A stretch of DNA of 64,000 nucleotides from Mesonia aquimarina (GCF_003667275.1 NZ_RCNV01000002.1:62001-126000), one strand, 5' to 3'. Positions 53,968 to 63,179 are shown, counted from the first letter of the stretch. The notes: generated by a model not told the origin, from the sequence alone. Program-made: numbers and translations.

Positions 53968-56249
53968 TACCGGATGATCATAATTTTTGCCACTTTTGTT
54001 TCTAATTGATCTTCTGAAGTTATTAAAACCATATAAACCCCCGAAGCTACTTTATGTTTTCCGAAAGCCTTTGTATCCCATTGCACACTGCCTCCCTCTG
54101 AAAATTCTTCGTATACTAAATTTCCTTCAATATCCGTAATTTTTACGTTTGCATTCTCCATTAATCCATCTATTGTTACCAAACCGTTGTACTGTGGACG
54201 CACGGGATTAGGGTATGCCCTAACATTTTCTAAATTATCTGCTGTGGCTGTTGCCGTGCCTCGAAAAGCTAACAAGCCTTTATCGGTGCCAATGTAAACT
54301 TTTCCGGAAGCGTCATCAATTGCGATATCTGAAATAGTATTTGAAGGTAATGGGGAGTTATCTTTGGTGAATTGATAAATCGTCTCTTGCCCATTTGATG
54401 AAAGGTAAAAAGCCCCTGCACCTGTTGCAATCCATTTATTATTATTACCATCTACAGTAATACCAATAATGTTGAGACCGGCAAGTAATTCTTGTGCGAC
54501 ACCATCTTCATCCTCTATAATAATTTGATTAGTGCTAACATTAGAGTTCTCAAACATTCCTGCTGGATTAAATAAAACACGTAAACCTCTACTTGTACCT
54601 ACCCAAAGTTGATTATTGTTATCTAAAGCTAAAGAATTCACATAGTTTTCTGGTAGATTCCCAGCTCCTTCACCTCCCTCTACTTTTGCAAAACTATTTG
54701 TTGCTGGGTTATAGCCTATGATACCATTACTATAACTTCCAAAGTAAATGTTTCCAATATTATCGATTACTAATTCCGTTAAGCCTAAATTATCTCCTGT
54801 TGCATCAGGTACTATTTCAGTAATATCAAATGTTTCAATTTGGTTATTCTCTATATCTAACTTAAATAAGCCTTTTTCAACTTTAGAAGCATTGCCCCAC
54901 AAATTCCCTTCTCTATCAAATGCAGCTCCATTTACCCAAACATCGGTTGTTAAAGCTGTACCTACTACCGACTCAAGAGAAGAATTGCTAGCATCATAAC
55001 GGTTAGCTATTTCTTCATTTTGTATATCAACTATACCATCAAAATAAGAACTTAAAATTACTTGACCAGTTTGTGCAGGATTTATAGTTGCTTTTACAAT
55101 ATTCCTCGCATTTAGCATAAAATAAGGAGTGTTAAACCATTCATCATTAATTAAATGACTAATTCCTCTTGAATTTATTGGAAATGCATTTAAAAACCCA
55201 TCATATTCTCCATAGGTAACCCAAACCTCATTTGGAATAGTCTCTAAATCGAATACATCATTCTGGATAGGTCCCGAAGGACTTAAAAAATTAAATTGAA
55301 AGGGGTTTGTAGTACGGGTTTGCAGAAGGCCTTGAGTATTATCTCCGATAAAAATCTCACCTAAGTAAATTAAAGCTGCACTATAGTTTGTAGACATCCC
55401 TGAAGGGCTTCCGATATTTGCGACGGGATTTAAAACTTGATCATATATTTTAACACCGTTAATTAATGTTACCACCAATTGATCATTATTTACACGAAGA
55501 TCTGAAATAGTACTGTTAAACTGTAGTTCTTGAACAAAATCATTTTGCTGTAAACGCAATAATGAGTTTGATTCGTCGATTACATACAAGGAATTGGAAA
55601 GACTTACAACTCCCAGAAAAGTGCCGGAAGAAATAGTTTGCCAAACACTAAAATCAATTAAATTAGGATTAGTAACTCCAGCATAACGAACCCCGTTTTC
55701 TTTAGTTGCTGCGTAAATTCTATTTTGATAAACGGTGGTTTGAGTAACTGCTAATCGACTTCCGCCATCGCCAATAAAATAAGTGTCACCAAATTCTAAA
55801 TTCGCTAAATTAAATTCTGAAATACCATATTCTGTAGCTATAAATAAACGATCATTAAACTCAAAAAAATGATTGATTTTTCTTTCTGGCGGTGGAATGG
55901 TTTGTTTTTCTACAATATCTATAAAACTAGTGACTTTTTCTTCGTTTGTGTTATAAACATCAATCAAGCCATTTTCATATCCAATTATCAAAAGGTTATA
56001 ACCCCCAGAATAATGAATTGTAGAAATACTTTCTCCAGAAAGTCCATTAACGGATGATATTTTTTCAATTTCGCCTGTGTTTCTTTGATAAGTAAAAACC
56101 GCATTTTCTGCTGCAGCATAAACTTTTCCATTCCCGTAAGAAACATCTTTTATTTGATTATACGAGAATAAATCTTCCCAACTATTGCTAAAATCTTGTG
56201 AGATAACGAGGCTGGGGATTAAACAAAAAAGTATGATAAAATATTTCAT
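53967..56249 (-). CDS. porZ: Type IX secretion system protein PorZ (two beta-propellers, sorting domain)
   Basis: A 760-residue surface protein of the T9SS, part of the PorU/PorV/PorQ/PorZ attachment complex that supplies anionic LPS for cargo anchoring. The signal peptide is MKYFIILFCLIPSLVISQ, and the N-terminus SWEDLFSYNQIKDVSYGNGKVYAAAENA is family-typical. Residues 30-660 contain two-component-regulator-type propeller repeats (DNNNQLWVGTSRGLRVLFNP). The end (AYPNPVRPQYNGLVTIDG to AKIMIIR) is a T9SS type A sorting domain. Adjacent to recO, as in other Bacteroidota. It links with the T9SS cargo proteins elsewhere in this window. Confidence 0.92.
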   Translation of the reverse strand: MKYFIILFCLIPSLVISQDFSNSWEDLFSYNQIKDVSYGNGKVYAAAENAVFTYQRNTGEIEKISSVNGLSGESISTIHYSGGYNLLIIGYENGLIDVYNTNEEKVTSFIDIVEKQTIPPPERKINHFFEFNDRLFIATEYGISEFNLANLEFGDTYFIGDGGSRLAVTQTTVYQNRIYAATKENGVRYAGVTNPNLIDFSVWQTISSGTFLGVVSLSNSLYVIDESNSLLRLQQNDFVQELQFNSTISDLRVNNDQLVVTLINGVKIYDQVLNPVANIGSPSGMSTNYSAALIYLGEIFIGDNTQGLLQTRTTNPFQFNFLSPSGPIQNDVFDLETIPNEVWVTYGEYDGFLNAFPINSRGISHLINDEWFNTPYFMLNARNIVKATINPAQTGQVILSSYFDGIVDIQNEEIANRYDASNSSLESVVGTALTTDVWVNGAAFDREGNLWGNASKVEKGLFKLDIENNQIETFDITEIVPDATGDNLGLTELVIDNIGNIYFGSYSNGIIGYNPATNSFAKVEGGEGAGNLPENYVNSLALDNNNQLWVGTSRGLRVLFNPAGMFENSNVSTNQIIIEDEDGVAQELLAGLNIIGITVDGNNNKWIATGAGAFYLSSNGQETIYQFTKDNSPLPSNTISDIAIDDASGKVYIGTDKGLLAFRGTATATADNLENVRAYPNPVRPQYNGLVTIDGLMENANVKITDIEGNLVYEEFSEGGSVQWDTKAFGKHKVASGVYMVLITSEDQLETKVAKIMIIR

Positions 56250-56308
56250 TAAGCAAGCATGTGTATTTCTATTAACTTATGGTGTTAGCTTTTATTGCTT
56301 TATATATA

Positions 56309-56341
56309 CAAAGATAAGCGGTAAACAAAAAAAGCCGCAAA
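56309..56341 (-). promoter_or_regulatory. Promoter of porZ-recO
   Basis: On the minus strand TTTG (56341-56338), 21-bp spacing, then TATCTTTG (56316-56309), a good flavobacterial pair. The -33 element lies inside the gdhA terminator hairpin (56330-56356). The -7 ends about 60 bases before the porZ ATG. Confidence 0.5.
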
Positions 56342-56356
56342 ATAAATGCGGCTTTT
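56330..56356 (-). terminator. Terminator after gdhA
   Basis: A perfect 10-bp stem, AAAAGCCGCA (56330-56339) and TGCGGCTTTT (56347-56356), with the T-run on the minus strand given by the A-run on the plus strand. It follows the gdhA stop (56378) on the minus strand. Confidence 0.88.
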
Positions 56357-56377
56357 AAAATATTTTTAAAATTACTT

Positions 56378-57721
56378 TTAAACTGCTCCTTGCGCTAGCA
56401 TTGCGTCGGCAACTTTTACAAAACCGGCAACATTTGCTCCTTTTACATAATCTACATAACCGTTTTTATCGGTTCCGTACTTTACGCAAGCTTCGTGAAT
56501 ATCGTGCATAATGGTAAATAATTTCTTATCTACTTCCTCTGCTGACCAACTTAAACGAAGTGAATTTTGAGACATTTCTAGTCCAGAAGTTGCAACTCCA
56601 CCAGCATTTGATGCCTTTCCTGGAGAAAATAAGATTTTTTCTTTATGAAAAACTTCAACAGCTTCTGGTGTACAAGGCATATTTGCGCCTTCTCCTACTA
56701 CAAAACAACCATTTTTCACTAAGGTTTCTGCATCTTCTTCTTGCAATTCATTTTGTGTCGCACAAGGTAAGGCTACATCACATTTTTCTCCCCAAGGTGT
56801 TTTTCCTTCGGTATATTTTGCTTTAGGATATTCGTTTAAATATTCTTTTATACGTCCTCTTTTTTCATTTTTCAGCTCCATTACAAAAGCTAATTTTTTC
56901 TCGTCTATTCCTTCTTCATCGTAAATATATCCTGAAGAATCTGAAAGTGTTACTACTTTTCCGCCAAGTTGCGTTACTTTTTCAGCAGCGTATTGCGCTA
57001 CATTTCCAGAACCTGAAATTACAACCGTTTTTCCTTCAAAAGTTTCGCCTTTAGTTTTCAGCATACTTTGTGCAAAATACACGTTTCCGTATCCAGTAGC
57101 TTCTGGTCTAATTAAAGAACCACCATAAGAAAGACCTTTTCCTGTTAAAATTCCGGTAAACTCGTTTTGCAAACGTTTATATTGACCAAACATAAAACCA
57201 ACTTCACGTGCACCTACACCAATATCTCCGGCAGGAACATCTGTATTGGCTCCAATATGTTTAGATAATTCTGTCATAAAGCTTTGGCAAAAACGCATTA
57301 CTTCATTATCAGATTTTCCCTTAGGGTCAAAATCTGAACCTCCTTTACCACCACCCATTGGTAATGTAGTTAAGCTGTTTTTAAATACTTGCTCAAAGGC
57401 TAAAAATTTAAGGATACTTAGGTTTACTGAAGGGTGAAAACGCAATCCGCCTTTGTATGGGCCAATTGCTGAGTTCATCTGAATACGGAACCCTCGGTTA
57501 ATCTGAACTTCTCCGTTATCATCTGTCCATGGTACTCTAAACATGATTACACGTTCTGGCTCTACCATGCGCTCTAAAAGCTTTTTGTTTTGGTATTTTT
57601 TATTTTCTTTAATAAATGGAATTACAGTTTCTGCAACTTCTCTTACAGCCTGCATAAATTCAGGCTCATTGGCGTTTCTTTTAGAAACAGAATCCAAAAA
57701 ATCTTTTACACTTTTTTCCAT
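56378..57721 (-). CDS. gdhA: NADP-specific glutamate dehydrogenase
   Basis: This enzyme interconverts 2-oxoglutarate plus ammonia and glutamate, an entry point for nitrogen. The 447-residue single-domain form is typical of hexameric bacterial GdhA. Active-site lysines are in YKGGLRFHPSVN and TLPMGGGKGGSDFDPKG, and the Rossmann part shows VVISGSGNVAQYA. VPAGDIGVGAREVGFMFGQYK is the conserved Asp region. The gene has its own promoter-like sequence upstream and a terminator. Confidence 0.96.
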   Translation of the reverse strand: MEKSVKDFLDSVSKRNANEPEFMQAVREVAETVIPFIKENKKYQNKKLLERMVEPERVIMFRVPWTDDNGEVQINRGFRIQMNSAIGPYKGGLRFHPSVNLSILKFLAFEQVFKNSLTTLPMGGGKGGSDFDPKGKSDNEVMRFCQSFMTELSKHIGANTDVPAGDIGVGAREVGFMFGQYKRLQNEFTGILTGKGLSYGGSLIRPEATGYGNVYFAQSMLKTKGETFEGKTVVISGSGNVAQYAAEKVTQLGGKVVTLSDSSGYIYDEEGIDEKKLAFVMELKNEKRGRIKEYLNEYPKAKYTEGKTPWGEKCDVALPCATQNELQEEDAETLVKNGCFVVGEGANMPCTPEAVEVFHKEKILFSPGKASNAGGVATSGLEMSQNSLRLSWSAEEVDKKLFTIMHDIHEACVKYGTDKNGYVDYVKGANVAGFVKVADAMLAQGAV

Positions 57722-57770
57722 AATTTATTGTAAAATGTGGTTTTAAAAAATCAAAAGTCAACTAGTTATG

Positions 57771-57778
57771 CAAATATA
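57771..57778 (-). promoter_or_regulatory. Candidate -7 element for gdhA
   Basis: Reads TATATTTG on the minus strand, 49 bases before the gdhA ATG. No TTTG at the proper distance is visible. Confidence 0.4.
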
Positions 57779-57875
57779 TAGGTTATAAAATGAAGCGGAC
57801 TTAATTTTTTTGCATTCTTGTTAATTTTAAGGTTTTTTTAGGCTTAGTTTTTTAAAAATTCTTCTAGTGAAGAAA

Positions 57876-57905
57876 AAAAGCTTCAGAAAAAATACTGAAG
57901 CTTTT
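57876..57905 (-). terminator. Terminator after the trans-sulfuration enzyme gene
   Basis: A perfect 11-bp stem AAAAGCTTCAG (57876-57886) and CTGAAGCTTTT (57895-57905), loop of eight A/T bases, with the A-run on the plus strand giving the T-run for the minus-strand gene ending at 57935. Confidence 0.88.
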
Positions 57906-57934
57906 CAAATTTCTATTAATGCGATCTCAAATTT

Positions 57935-59077
57935 TTAACCAAGCGCTTGTTTTAAATCTTCAATAAGATCATGCTTATCTTCAACGCCAACACTCAATCT
58001 AATTAAAGAATCTAACACGCCGGTTTTCTTACGTTCTTCAGCAGGAATAGAAGCGTGTGTCATACTTGCCGGATGACCCGCTAAAGACTCTACACCGCCT
58101 AAAGATTCTGCTAGTGTAAATACTTTTAGTTTTTCAACAAAAGCAACGGCATCTTTTATATTGTCTCTTTTGGTTGTAAATGAAACCATACCGCCAAAAT
58201 CGCTCATTTGTTTTTTAGCAATTTCATGATTTGGATGATTTTTTAATCCCGGCCAATATACATTAGCAACTTTTGGATGGTTATTTAGGAAATCTGCTAC
58301 AGCTTTTCCATTTTCGCAATGACGTTGCATTCTTAAATGAAGCGTTTTGATACCACGCAATACCAAGAAACTATCTTGTGGACCCGCTACCCCGCCACTT
58401 GCATTTTGTATAAAGTATAGTTTTTCTGCTAAAGCATTGTCTTTAATAACTAGAGCTCCCATAACTACATCACTATGACCGCCCAAATACTTTGTGGCGC
58501 TATGCATAACTATATCAGCTCCTAAGTCTAACGGTTGTTGTAAGTAAGGTGTAGCAAATGTGTTATCTACGCCTAATAAAACATTATGTTTTTTGGCGAT
58601 TTTTGAAACTGCCTCAATATCAATAATCTTCATCATTGGATTAGTGGGCGATTCTATCCAAATCAGTTTCGTATTGTCAGTAATATGTTTTTCAATTTCG
58701 CTGGCATCTTGCATCCCTATAAAATTGAATTTAATTCCAAAATCTTTAAAAATACTAGTAAACAAACGGTAAGTACCACCATACAAATCGTTGGTTGAAA
58801 CAATTTCGTCACCGGGCTTTAATAATTTCAACACAGCATCTATGGCTGCTAAACCTGAAGCAAAAGCTAAACCGTGTTTTCCATTTTCAATACTTGCCAA
58901 CGAGTTTTCTAATGCTGAACGCGTTGGATTTCCGCTACGAGAATATTCAAACCCATTATGCCCTCCTGGTGTAGATTGAGAATAGGTTGAGGTTTGATAT
59001 ATAGGCGGCATCACCGAACCATAGGCCGGGTCAACACTTTCTTGCCCTCCATGAATGGTTTTTGTATTGAATTTCAT
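57935..59077 (-). CDS. Cystathionine gamma-synthase / trans-sulfuration PLP enzyme
   Basis: A 380-residue PLP enzyme of the Cys/Met metabolism family. The PLP lysine is K196 in MHSATKYLGGHSDVVMG, and the substrate-binding regions EYSRSGNPTRSALE (about 45-58) and FTLAESLGGVESLAGHPASMTH are intact. The family includes cystathionine gamma-synthase (MetB) and gamma- and beta-lyases. The sequence is closest in pattern to MetB-like forms, but the exact reaction cannot be decided without comparison. It has its own promoter-like motif and terminator. Confidence 0.9.
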   Translation of the reverse strand: MKFNTKTIHGGQESVDPAYGSVMPPIYQTSTYSQSTPGGHNGFEYSRSGNPTRSALENSLASIENGKHGLAFASGLAAIDAVLKLLKPGDEIVSTNDLYGGTYRLFTSIFKDFGIKFNFIGMQDASEIEKHITDNTKLIWIESPTNPMMKIIDIEAVSKIAKKHNVLLGVDNTFATPYLQQPLDLGADIVMHSATKYLGGHSDVVMGALVIKDNALAEKLYFIQNASGGVAGPQDSFLVLRGIKTLHLRMQRHCENGKAVADFLNNHPKVANVYWPGLKNHPNHEIAKKQMSDFGGMVSFTTKRDNIKDAVAFVEKLKVFTLAESLGGVESLAGHPASMTHASIPAEERKKTGVLDSLIRLSVGVEDKHDLIEDLKQALG

Positions 59078-59098
59078 AATTTTATTTTAAAGTTTAAG

Positions 59099-59106
59099 CA
59101 AATGTA
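59099..59106 (-). promoter_or_regulatory. Candidate -7 element for the trans-sulfuration gene
   Basis: Reads TACATTTG on the minus strand, 21 bases before the ATG at 59077. No clear -33 element. Confidence 0.4.
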
Positions 59107-59114
59107 GCATTCAC

Positions 59115-59146
59115 TTTGGGCATAAAAAAAATACCACTTATCTTTA
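59115..59146 (+). promoter_or_regulatory. Promoter of the DUF3298 lipoprotein gene
   Basis: TTTG at 59115-59118 and TATCTTTA at 59139-59146 are 20 bp apart; the -7 matches seven of eight positions of TAnnTTTG. The start codon at 59173 follows after 26 bases. Confidence 0.45.
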
Positions 59147-59172
59147 ATCACAGTTTAACATATCTCTATTCT

Positions 59173-59973
59173 ATGAAAAAAATTGCCTTGCTTTTTTGTT
59201 TATGCTTTGCTTTTACTGGCTGTTTAGATGACCCAAAAAAGCAACCTGCTACTGAAGAAAAAAATAATAATCAACCAAAAGAAGAATTAGCTTTCACAAC
59301 TGTGGCTCTAAATAGCAAAACTATTGAAGGCTGCGCAGAAAAAGAATGTCCTCGAGTGCAAGTAAGTTATCTTAAAGCAGAGAACAGACCAACAATTTCA
59401 GAAAACATTAATAGAATAAATGAAAAAAACTTAATAGGAATTTTTAGTGCGCCGGAAGAAAAAAAACCAGATCCGGAGAACTTAGAAAAAGCAATTGAGC
59501 ATTTTATTACTGATTATTTTTCTTTTAAAGAAGAATTTCCTGAATCTCCGGCAGATTATGAGGCTGAAATTTCTCAAGAAATGCTTTACCAAAATGATTC
59601 CTTATTCGTGATTAAAACAAATTTTTATCTTTTTACCGGTGGCGCTCATGGGTATGGCGCTACAAGGTTTCAACATTTTAGTACCACTACCGGAAATGAT
59701 TTAACCCAAGCTGATTTACTTTCAGATAAAACAGCATTTACGGCTTATGCTGAAAAAAAATTCAGAGAAAAATTTAATATTCCTTCTGGCGAAACCATTA
59801 ACAGCACCGGTTTTTTCTTTGATGATAATACCTTTACTTTACCCGAAAATATGGCAGTAACCAACGATAGTATTCAACTTGTTTACAATCGATATGAAGC
59901 TGCTAGTTATGCTGAGGGCGAATTAAAACTTTCGTTGCCAAAAAGCGAAGTTCAACAATGGATTAATTATTAA
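59173..59973 (+). CDS. DUF3298/DUF4163 (RsiV-like) lipoprotein
   Basis: A 266-residue predicted lipoprotein. The ATG at 59173 precedes signal MKKIALLFCLCFAF with lipobox TGCLDD; an in-frame TTG upstream at 59116 is discounted, as it lies in the promoter. The mature protein has a DUF4163 part (EISQEMLYQNDSLFVIKTNFY) and a DUF3298 part with HGYGATRFQHFSTTTG and FFFDDNTFTLPENMAVTND. Relatives bind lysozyme or have unknown roles; a lysozyme-binding role here is not shown. It precedes the ArsC-like gene by 11 bp. Confidence 0.82.
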   Translation: MKKIALLFCLCFAFTGCLDDPKKQPATEEKNNNQPKEELAFTTVALNSKTIEGCAEKECPRVQVSYLKAENRPTISENINRINEKNLIGIFSAPEEKKPDPENLEKAIEHFITDYFSFKEEFPESPADYEAEISQEMLYQNDSLFVIKTNFYLFTGGAHGYGATRFQHFSTTTGNDLTQADLLSDKTAFTAYAEKKFREKFNIPSGETINSTGFFFDDNTFTLPENMAVTNDSIQLVYNRYEAASYAEGELKLSLPKSEVQQWINY

Positions 59974-59984
59974 AAAACAATAGT

Positions 59985-60338
59985 TTGAAAAAAGTATATT
60001 ACCTTTCTACTTGTGATACCTGCAAAAGGATTCTTAAAGAAGTGGAGCTGCCTGAAAATTTTGAAAAACAAGATATTAAAAAAGAGCCGTTAACTAAAAA
60101 TCAAATAGAAAAACTACACGAAAAAACCAGTAGTTATGAAGCTCTATTTAACAAACGTGCTCAACTTTATAAGAAAAGAGATCTTAAAAATAAAAACCTG
60201 ACAGAAGAAGATTTTAAAGAGCTTTTGCTAGAACATTATACTTTTTTAAAACGACCAGTTTTTGTTGTAGACAATCAAATTTTTGTAGGTAATAGCAAAA
60301 AAACTGTACAAGAATTAAAAGCTTTTTTAGAGGCTTAA
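59985..60338 (+). CDS. ArsC/Spx-family thioredoxin-fold protein
   Basis: A 117-residue protein of the arsenate-reductase/Spx superfamily. The CxxC motif is CDTC at the N-terminus (YYLSTCDTCKRIL), and FLKRPVFVVDNQIFVGNSKK holds the conserved RP and IG-like region. A true ArsC usually has one catalytic Cys with three Arg residues, and Spx binds RNA polymerase; neither can be chosen from sequence alone. The start is TTG at 59985. It forms a unit with the lipoprotein upstream. Confidence 0.8.
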   Translation: MKKVYYLSTCDTCKRILKEVELPENFEKQDIKKEPLTKNQIEKLHEKTSSYEALFNKRAQLYKKRDLKNKNLTEEDFKELLLEHYTFLKRPVFVVDNQIFVGNSKKTVQELKAFLEA

Positions 60339-60346
60339 GGGTTAAA

Positions 60347-60482
60347 AAAAGTGGCTGTCTAAAAAGTCTATTTTTGTCAACCTAAACTTGATTAAGGTTC
60401 TCTTACTGATTTGTTTTTCACTATGAGATTCTAAAATAAATTCAGAATGACGCTTTTTTAATCTTTTTAGACAGCTACTTTT
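60347..60482. repeat. 136-bp MITE-like element with terminal and internal inverted repeats
   Basis: Terminal arms 60347-60366 and 60463-60482 are 20 bp with one G-T mismatch (core GGCTGTCTAAAAAG). A second imperfect pair, 60376-60402 and 60425-60451, matches 18 of 27 bases, so the transcript would fold into one long hairpin. It holds no reading frame. Termini of the GGCTGTCT type recur in Bacteroidota insertion sequences of the IS1182/IS5 kind, which suggests a non-autonomous element; this is an inference. It lies between convergent genes and may also end transcription. Confidence 0.6.
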
Positions 60483-60499
60483 ATGTAGAAACTCTTCAA

Positions 60500-60985
60500 T
60501 TAAATTTTTCCCTTTAAATCCTTAGGTTTTACTTGATGTTTACGCGTATCCTCTTTTGTTAATACTTTAAAATCTTCGGTCTTATCTAAGTGTTCTAAAT
60601 TGTAAAATAACTTTTCTGGAAGCTCTATTAATTTTCTGGTTTTTAAATCTATCCACGAACCCATCATTTCGCAACGCGCACAATTTTTACCATTGTGATC
60701 GTAAATATTGTGTAGAAATTCAAAAAACATACCGTCCTTAGAAAGCCCCTTTAACTCTAAAGAAACCTTTACCGGTTTTTCTGATAAAATTTCTTTGAAA
60801 TAATAAACGTGTTCATAAAAAACCACCGGACCAATATTGTGTTTGGCTAGTTCATCTTGACCAAATCCATTTTCAATTAAATAGCTCATCCTTGTGTGGC
60901 TCATAAAATTCAAATAAGCCGAATTCGCCAAATGTCTATTGGCATCGATATCGCTCCAACGGATTTCAAATTCTTTTAAATACAT
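60500..60985 (-). CDS. Acyl-CoA thioesterase (FAT/4HBT-like)
   Basis: A 161-residue hotdog-fold thioesterase. EIRWSDIDANRHLANSAYLN is the 4HBT signature with catalytic Asp, and GPVVFYEHVYYFKEILSEKP and CARCEMMGSWIDLKTRKL give the second half of the fold. It may act on acyl-CoA or acyl-ACP; substrate unknown. It is not closely adjacent to another gene on its strand. Confidence 0.88.
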   Translation of the reverse strand: MYLKEFEIRWSDIDANRHLANSAYLNFMSHTRMSYLIENGFGQDELAKHNIGPVVFYEHVYYFKEILSEKPVKVSLELKGLSKDGMFFEFLHNIYDHNGKNCARCEMMGSWIDLKTRKLIELPEKLFYNLEHLDKTEDFKVLTKEDTRKHQVKPKDLKGKI

Positions 60986-61101
60986 AAAGCTTTTTTTTCA
61001 AAAATACACATAAATAGTATGCATGCATAACAAAAGCTTGTTAAAGCAAATCTATCTTTTCAATTTCTCGAACTGATAAATTACAGCGAAATAATTTTCC
61101 G

Positions 61102-61109
61102 TAAATTTG
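61102..61109 (+). promoter_or_regulatory. Candidate -7 element for yicC-gmk-nadD
   Basis: TAAATTTG matches TAnnTTTG and ends 21 bases before the yicC ATG at 61131. No good -33 TTTG is visible. Confidence 0.45.
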
Positions 61110-61130
61110 TGCAACTTTTAATTTAAAGAA

Positions 61131-62003
61131 ATGATCCAGTCCATGACAGGTTTTGGAAAGCAAGTTATAGAGCTTTCTCAAAAAAAAATTAGCATTGAAA
61201 TAAAATCACTTAACAGTAAGAATTTAGATTTAAATGCGCGCATGCCATCGCAATATCGCGAAAAAGAGCTGCAATTGCGTAATTTAATTTCCAAAAACAT
61301 GGGCCGCGGAAAAGTAGATTTTTCGCTTTATGTAGAAATTACCGGCGAAGAAACTACCGCTTCAGTAAACGCTTCTGTCGTAAAAAAATACATCAATCAG
61401 CTGCGGGATTTAAAGCTTGCAGGAATTGGCAGCAATCAAGATGCAGATTTACTAGAAATGGCTATGCGTCTCCCAGACGCCTTGAAAACCCAACGCGAAG
61501 AAATTGATGAAGATGAATTTATTGCCATAGAAAACGGTGTAAAACAAGCGCTTGTAGAAATTAATCAATACCGCTCTGATGAAGGAAAAGCGCTGGAAAA
61601 AGATTTTAAGCTTCGGATAGAAAATCTTCAAAACCTGTTGGCACAAGTTATAGAAATTGATCCTGAAAGAATTGAAGGTGTCAAAGAACGCTTGCAAAAA
61701 GCAGTAGGAGAACTTAAAGAAAATGTAGATGAAAATCGTTTTGAACAAGAACTGATTTATTACCTCGAAAAATACGATATTACCGAAGAAAAAATTCGAC
61801 TAAAAAATCATTTAAGCTATTTTGAAGAGAGCTTAAACTCAGAAGATTCTAACGGAAAAAAATTAGGTTTTATCGGACAAGAAATCGGTCGTGAAATCAA
61901 TACCATTGGGAGCAAGTCTAATTACGCACCTATGCAAAAATTAGTGGTACAAATGAAAGATGAGTTAGAAAAAATAAAAGAACAATTGCTAAACGTTTTA
62001 TAA
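61131..62003 (+). CDS. YicC family endoribonuclease-like protein
   Basis: A 290-residue member of the YicC/YloC family, in E. coli linked to RNA degradation. It opens MIQSMTGFGKQVIELSQKKI and ends GREINTIGSKSNYAPMQKLVVQMKDELEKIKEQ, both family hallmarks. Length is normal. The last base of its TAA overlaps the gmk ATG (TAATG), a frequent pairing. Confidence 0.93.
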   Translation: MIQSMTGFGKQVIELSQKKISIEIKSLNSKNLDLNARMPSQYREKELQLRNLISKNMGRGKVDFSLYVEITGEETTASVNASVVKKYINQLRDLKLAGIGSNQDADLLEMAMRLPDALKTQREEIDEDEFIAIENGVKQALVEINQYRSDEGKALEKDFKLRIENLQNLLAQVIEIDPERIEGVKERLQKAVGELKENVDENRFEQELIYYLEKYDITEEKIRLKNHLSYFEESLNSEDSNGKKLGFIGQEIGREINTIGSKSNYAPMQKLVVQMKDELEKIKEQLLNVL

Positions 62004-62575
62004 TGATTGAAGGAAAGTTAATTGTATTTTCGGCACCATCAGGATCAGGAAAGACTACCATTGTACGCCATCTTTTAAAGCAAAAAGAACTCAATTTAGA
62101 TTTTTCTATTTCAGCAACCTCAAGAGCTCCAAGAGAAGAAGAAATTGATGGAAAAGATTATCACTTTTTATCCTTAGAAGAGTTTAAAAAACGCATAAAA
62201 GAAGACCAATTTTTAGAGTGGGAAGAGGTTTATCGCGATAATTTTTATGGCACATTAAAAAGTGAAGTAGAACGTATTTGGGCAAATGGAAAACACGTAG
62301 TTTTTGACATTGATGTTGTTGGCGGATTAGATATAAAACACATTTACCCAGAAAAAACCTTAGCCGTTTTTGTTGAACCACCAAGTATAGAAGAGCTAAA
62401 AAAGCGACTAAAAAAACGCCAAACCGAAACAGAAGATCGTATCAATATGAGAATTGCGAAAGCTTCTATAGAAATGGCCACAGCACCGCAGTTTGATTTT
62501 ATTATTGTAAATAACGATTTGCAAACTGCTTTAGACGAAGCCTATAATTTAGTCAAAGATTTCATTCAAAAATAA
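62003..62575 (+). CDS. gmk: Guanylate kinase
   Basis: An enzyme that phosphorylates GMP to GDP with ATP. The P-loop FSAPSGSGKTTIV is at the N-terminus, SATSRAPREEEIDGKDYHFL is the GMP-binding region, and VFDIDVVGGLDIK the conserved core (the usual Gln before G is Val here). Length 190 is normal. It is translationally coupled to yicC and followed by nadD after 5 bp. Confidence 0.96.
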   Translation: MIEGKLIVFSAPSGSGKTTIVRHLLKQKELNLDFSISATSRAPREEEIDGKDYHFLSLEEFKKRIKEDQFLEWEEVYRDNFYGTLKSEVERIWANGKHVVFDIDVVGGLDIKHIYPEKTLAVFVEPPSIEELKKRLKKRQTETEDRINMRIAKASIEMATAPQFDFIIVNNDLQTALDEAYNLVKDFIQK

Positions 62576-62580
62576 ACGTA

Positions 62581-63165
62581 GTGAACAAAAAAGTAGGATT
62601 ATATTTTGGTACGTTTAACCCAATTCACATTGGCCATATGGTCATTGCAAACCATATGGCAGAGTTTACCTCTTTAGATGAAGTATGGCTTGTGGTAACG
62701 CCGCACAATCCTTTTAAAAAGAAAAGCTCTTTGTTAGAAGATTATCATCGGTATGAATTGGTGTATCGCGCTACCGAGAATTTTGATCACATCAATCCTT
62801 CTAATGTAGAGTTTAACTTACCACAACCCAATTATACCGTTAATACTTTAATTCATTTAGAAGAAAAATATCCGGAAATAGATTTTGCTTTAATCATGGG
62901 CGAAGACAATTTAAATACGCTTCATAAATGGAAAAACAATGAAGTAATTTTAAACCGTCATGAAATTTTTGTTTACCCAAGAATTACAAAAAGCAAAAAA
63001 GATTCGCCACTTAGAAATCATGAAAAAGTAACCCTAGTCGATGCACCGGTAATGGAAATCTCTTCAACCTTTATTAGAAAAGCCATAAAAAAAGAAAAAG
63101 ATATACGCCCCTTACTACCTACAAAAACCTGGGAATATATTGATGAAATGAATTTTTATCGATAA
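62581..63165 (+). CDS. nadD: Nicotinate-nucleotide adenylyltransferase NadD
   Basis: This enzyme adenylates nicotinic acid mononucleotide in NAD synthesis. The nucleotidyl-transferase motif is GTFNPIHIGHMVIAN and the C-terminal ISSTFIRKAI is the conserved ISSTxIR motif. The start is GTG at 62581, 5 bp after gmk. 194 residues is normal. A terminator-like hairpin follows. Confidence 0.95.
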   Translation: MNKKVGLYFGTFNPIHIGHMVIANHMAEFTSLDEVWLVVTPHNPFKKKSSLLEDYHRYELVYRATENFDHINPSNVEFNLPQPNYTVNTLIHLEEKYPEIDFALIMGEDNLNTLHKWKNNEVILNRHEIFVYPRITKSKKDSPLRNHEKVTLVDAPVMEISSTFIRKAIKKEKDIRPLLPTKTWEYIDEMNFYR

Positions 63166-63179
63166 AAAATTCATATAAA

